A DNA stretch of 6,410 nucleotides. Origin: Gammaproteobacteria bacterium. GTDB taxonomy: Bacteria; Pseudomonadota; Gammaproteobacteria; Steroidobacterales; Steroidobacteraceae. The position numbers and the translations under genes are program-made. The stretch covers positions 1-6,410 of the forward strand of contig JANXYA010000176.1 in the NCBI GenBank assembly GCA_025350345.1, in the 5' to 3' direction. The stretch's first letter is position 1, and each line of letters opens with the position of its first letter. Below the pieces are notes generated by a model. The model was given only the letters and a program-made list of their open reading frames with translations. It was not told the DNA's origin and did not search any database. Shown here one piece after another: positions 5,895 through 6,410 of this stretch.

Positions 5895-5935
5895 TTGTGG
5901 CCTGCATTCACAACGGCGCGGATATGCGTCACAAC
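5895..5935. promoter_or_regulatory. Possible operator upstream of the diguanylate cyclase gene
   Basis: TCACAAC occurs twice (5908-5914 and 5929-5935), exactly 21 bp apart, i.e. two helical turns on one face of the DNA. The first copy also forms an inverted repeat TTGTG-N9-CACAA (5895-5913). The half-sites look CRP-like, but the pair is one base too far apart for a standard CRP site. It lies about 60-100 bp before the cyclase start. A lone -10-like TAAAAT (minus, 6003-5998) has no matching -35. The rest of the 201-bp gap (5838-6038) shows nothing else I can support. Confidence 0.3.
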
Positions 5936-6038
5936 AAACCCAAGACGTTGCCCGGGCGGCCAATGGCGATGCTGCGGACCTCGGCGGAACGGCCTGGATT
6001 TTACTTAACAAGGCGCCAACGCGACGCGGCGGCGGGCT

Positions 6039-6410
6039 TCAGGAAGCCGTTCCTGCGGCGATCGCGGCCTCCAATCCCGCGCTCGCCTCGAGCCACGCCG
6101 CTTCGATCCCGGCACTGAGCCGCAAGAGCTCCGCCTGCCGGGCGAGCGCGCCCTGCAGGCCGGCGCGTGCATCCGGGAGGTAGAGTTCCGGCGCGGCCAG
6201 GGCGCGTTCCAGCTCGACGCGCTCCAGCGCGAGGCGCTCGAGCTGCTGTTCGTGGCGCGCCACGGCGGCACGGAGCGGCGCCAGGCGATCGCGGACTGCC
6301 GCGCCCTCGCGGCGGCGCTTGCGGCGCGGGTCGGCGCTCGCAGCCGCCGCGGGGGCGAGCGGTGCCGGTGCCGCCGCTACGGCGGCGGCGGGCGCTGCGC
6401 GCGCGGCCGG
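6039..6410 (-). CDS. ABC-F family ATPase, C-terminal tail (runs off right edge)
   Basis: ABC-F proteins have two ABC ATPase domains and act on the ribosome rather than in membrane transport. Only the last 123 residues are in the window, and no Walker motif is visible. An Ala/Pro-rich linker (about 1-29 of the visible part) leads into a basic RRKRRREGA stretch. Then comes a coiled-coil hairpin with Glu/Leu/Arg heptads, a turn APELYLPDARAGLQGAL, and a closing helix with AAWLEASAGLEAA. This arrangement (helix, 'LY' turn, Leu/Gln-rich helix, 'WLE') matches the C-terminal extension of YheS/Uup-type ABC-F proteins, YheS being closest from memory. It ends in TGA at 6041-6039, with no obvious terminator before the diguanylate cyclase gene 201 bp downstream on the same strand. 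The extreme A/P/R content in part reflects the high G+C of the genome. Confidence 0.72.
   Translation of the reverse strand, partial: PAARAAPAAAVAAAPAPLAPAAAASADPRRKRRREGAAVRDRLAPLRAAVARHEQQLERLALERVELERALAAPELYLPDARAGLQGALARQAELLRLSAGIEAAWLEASAGLEAAIAAGTAS

Noticed and set aside
6039..6410. Coiled-coil cell-division or KfrA-like protein
   Set aside because: The sequence order (basic stretch, helix, LY turn, Leu/Gln helix, WLE helix at the extreme C-terminus after an Ala/Pro linker) fits the C-terminal extension of ABC-F proteins better, although the ATPase domains are outside the window.

Overview
The window is high-G+C DNA from a proteobacterium, most likely a gammaproteobacterium. The GlnE N-terminus follows the enterobacterial protein almost segment by segment, the ABC-F tail resembles YheS, and there is an exact CRP-type site. 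I cannot name the genus. No mobile element, tRNA, rRNA or CRISPR array was seen.

Layout from left to right. Positions 1-1141 (minus) hold the N-terminal 380 residues of glnE, the glutamine synthetase adenylyltransferase/deadenylylase, running off the left edge. Positions 1142-1553 are a 412-bp intergenic region that is unusually rich in signals. On the minus strand it has a near-consensus sigma70 promoter (1297-1324), then about 105 nt that fold into three hairpins, the last being a textbook intrinsic terminator (1184-1210). This is a good candidate for an unannotated small RNA, or a terminated leader of glnE. On the plus side it has a 9-bp inverted repeat around an AT-rich core (1349-1408) and a perfect TGTGA-N6-TCACA palindrome (1453-1468).

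Positions 1554-3923 (plus) form a tight three-gene cluster: an SCO1/SenC-like copper/thiol protein, a coiled-coil outer-membrane porin-like protein, and a one-domain PstS-like periplasmic protein. The first gap is 14 bp and the second junction overlaps by 17 bp, so they are probably one operon under the CRP-type site. All three products are exported. Convergent to it, at 3972-5837 (minus), is a membrane-anchored sensor diguanylate cyclase: TM, periplasmic helical domain, TM, HAMP, cysteine-rich GAF, then GGDEF with an intact active site and I-site. Positions 5838-6038 are intergenic, with a 7-bp direct repeat spaced two helical turns apart. Positions 6039-6410 (minus) are the C-terminal tail of an ABC-F ATPase, cut by the right edge.

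Working idea (inference): the operon builds a cell-envelope module (porin, phosphate-binding-like protein, copper/thiol protein) whose state could be read by the neighbouring diguanylate cyclase. The most novel single item is the candidate small RNA with an exposed run of six C residues in a loop, upstream of glnE.
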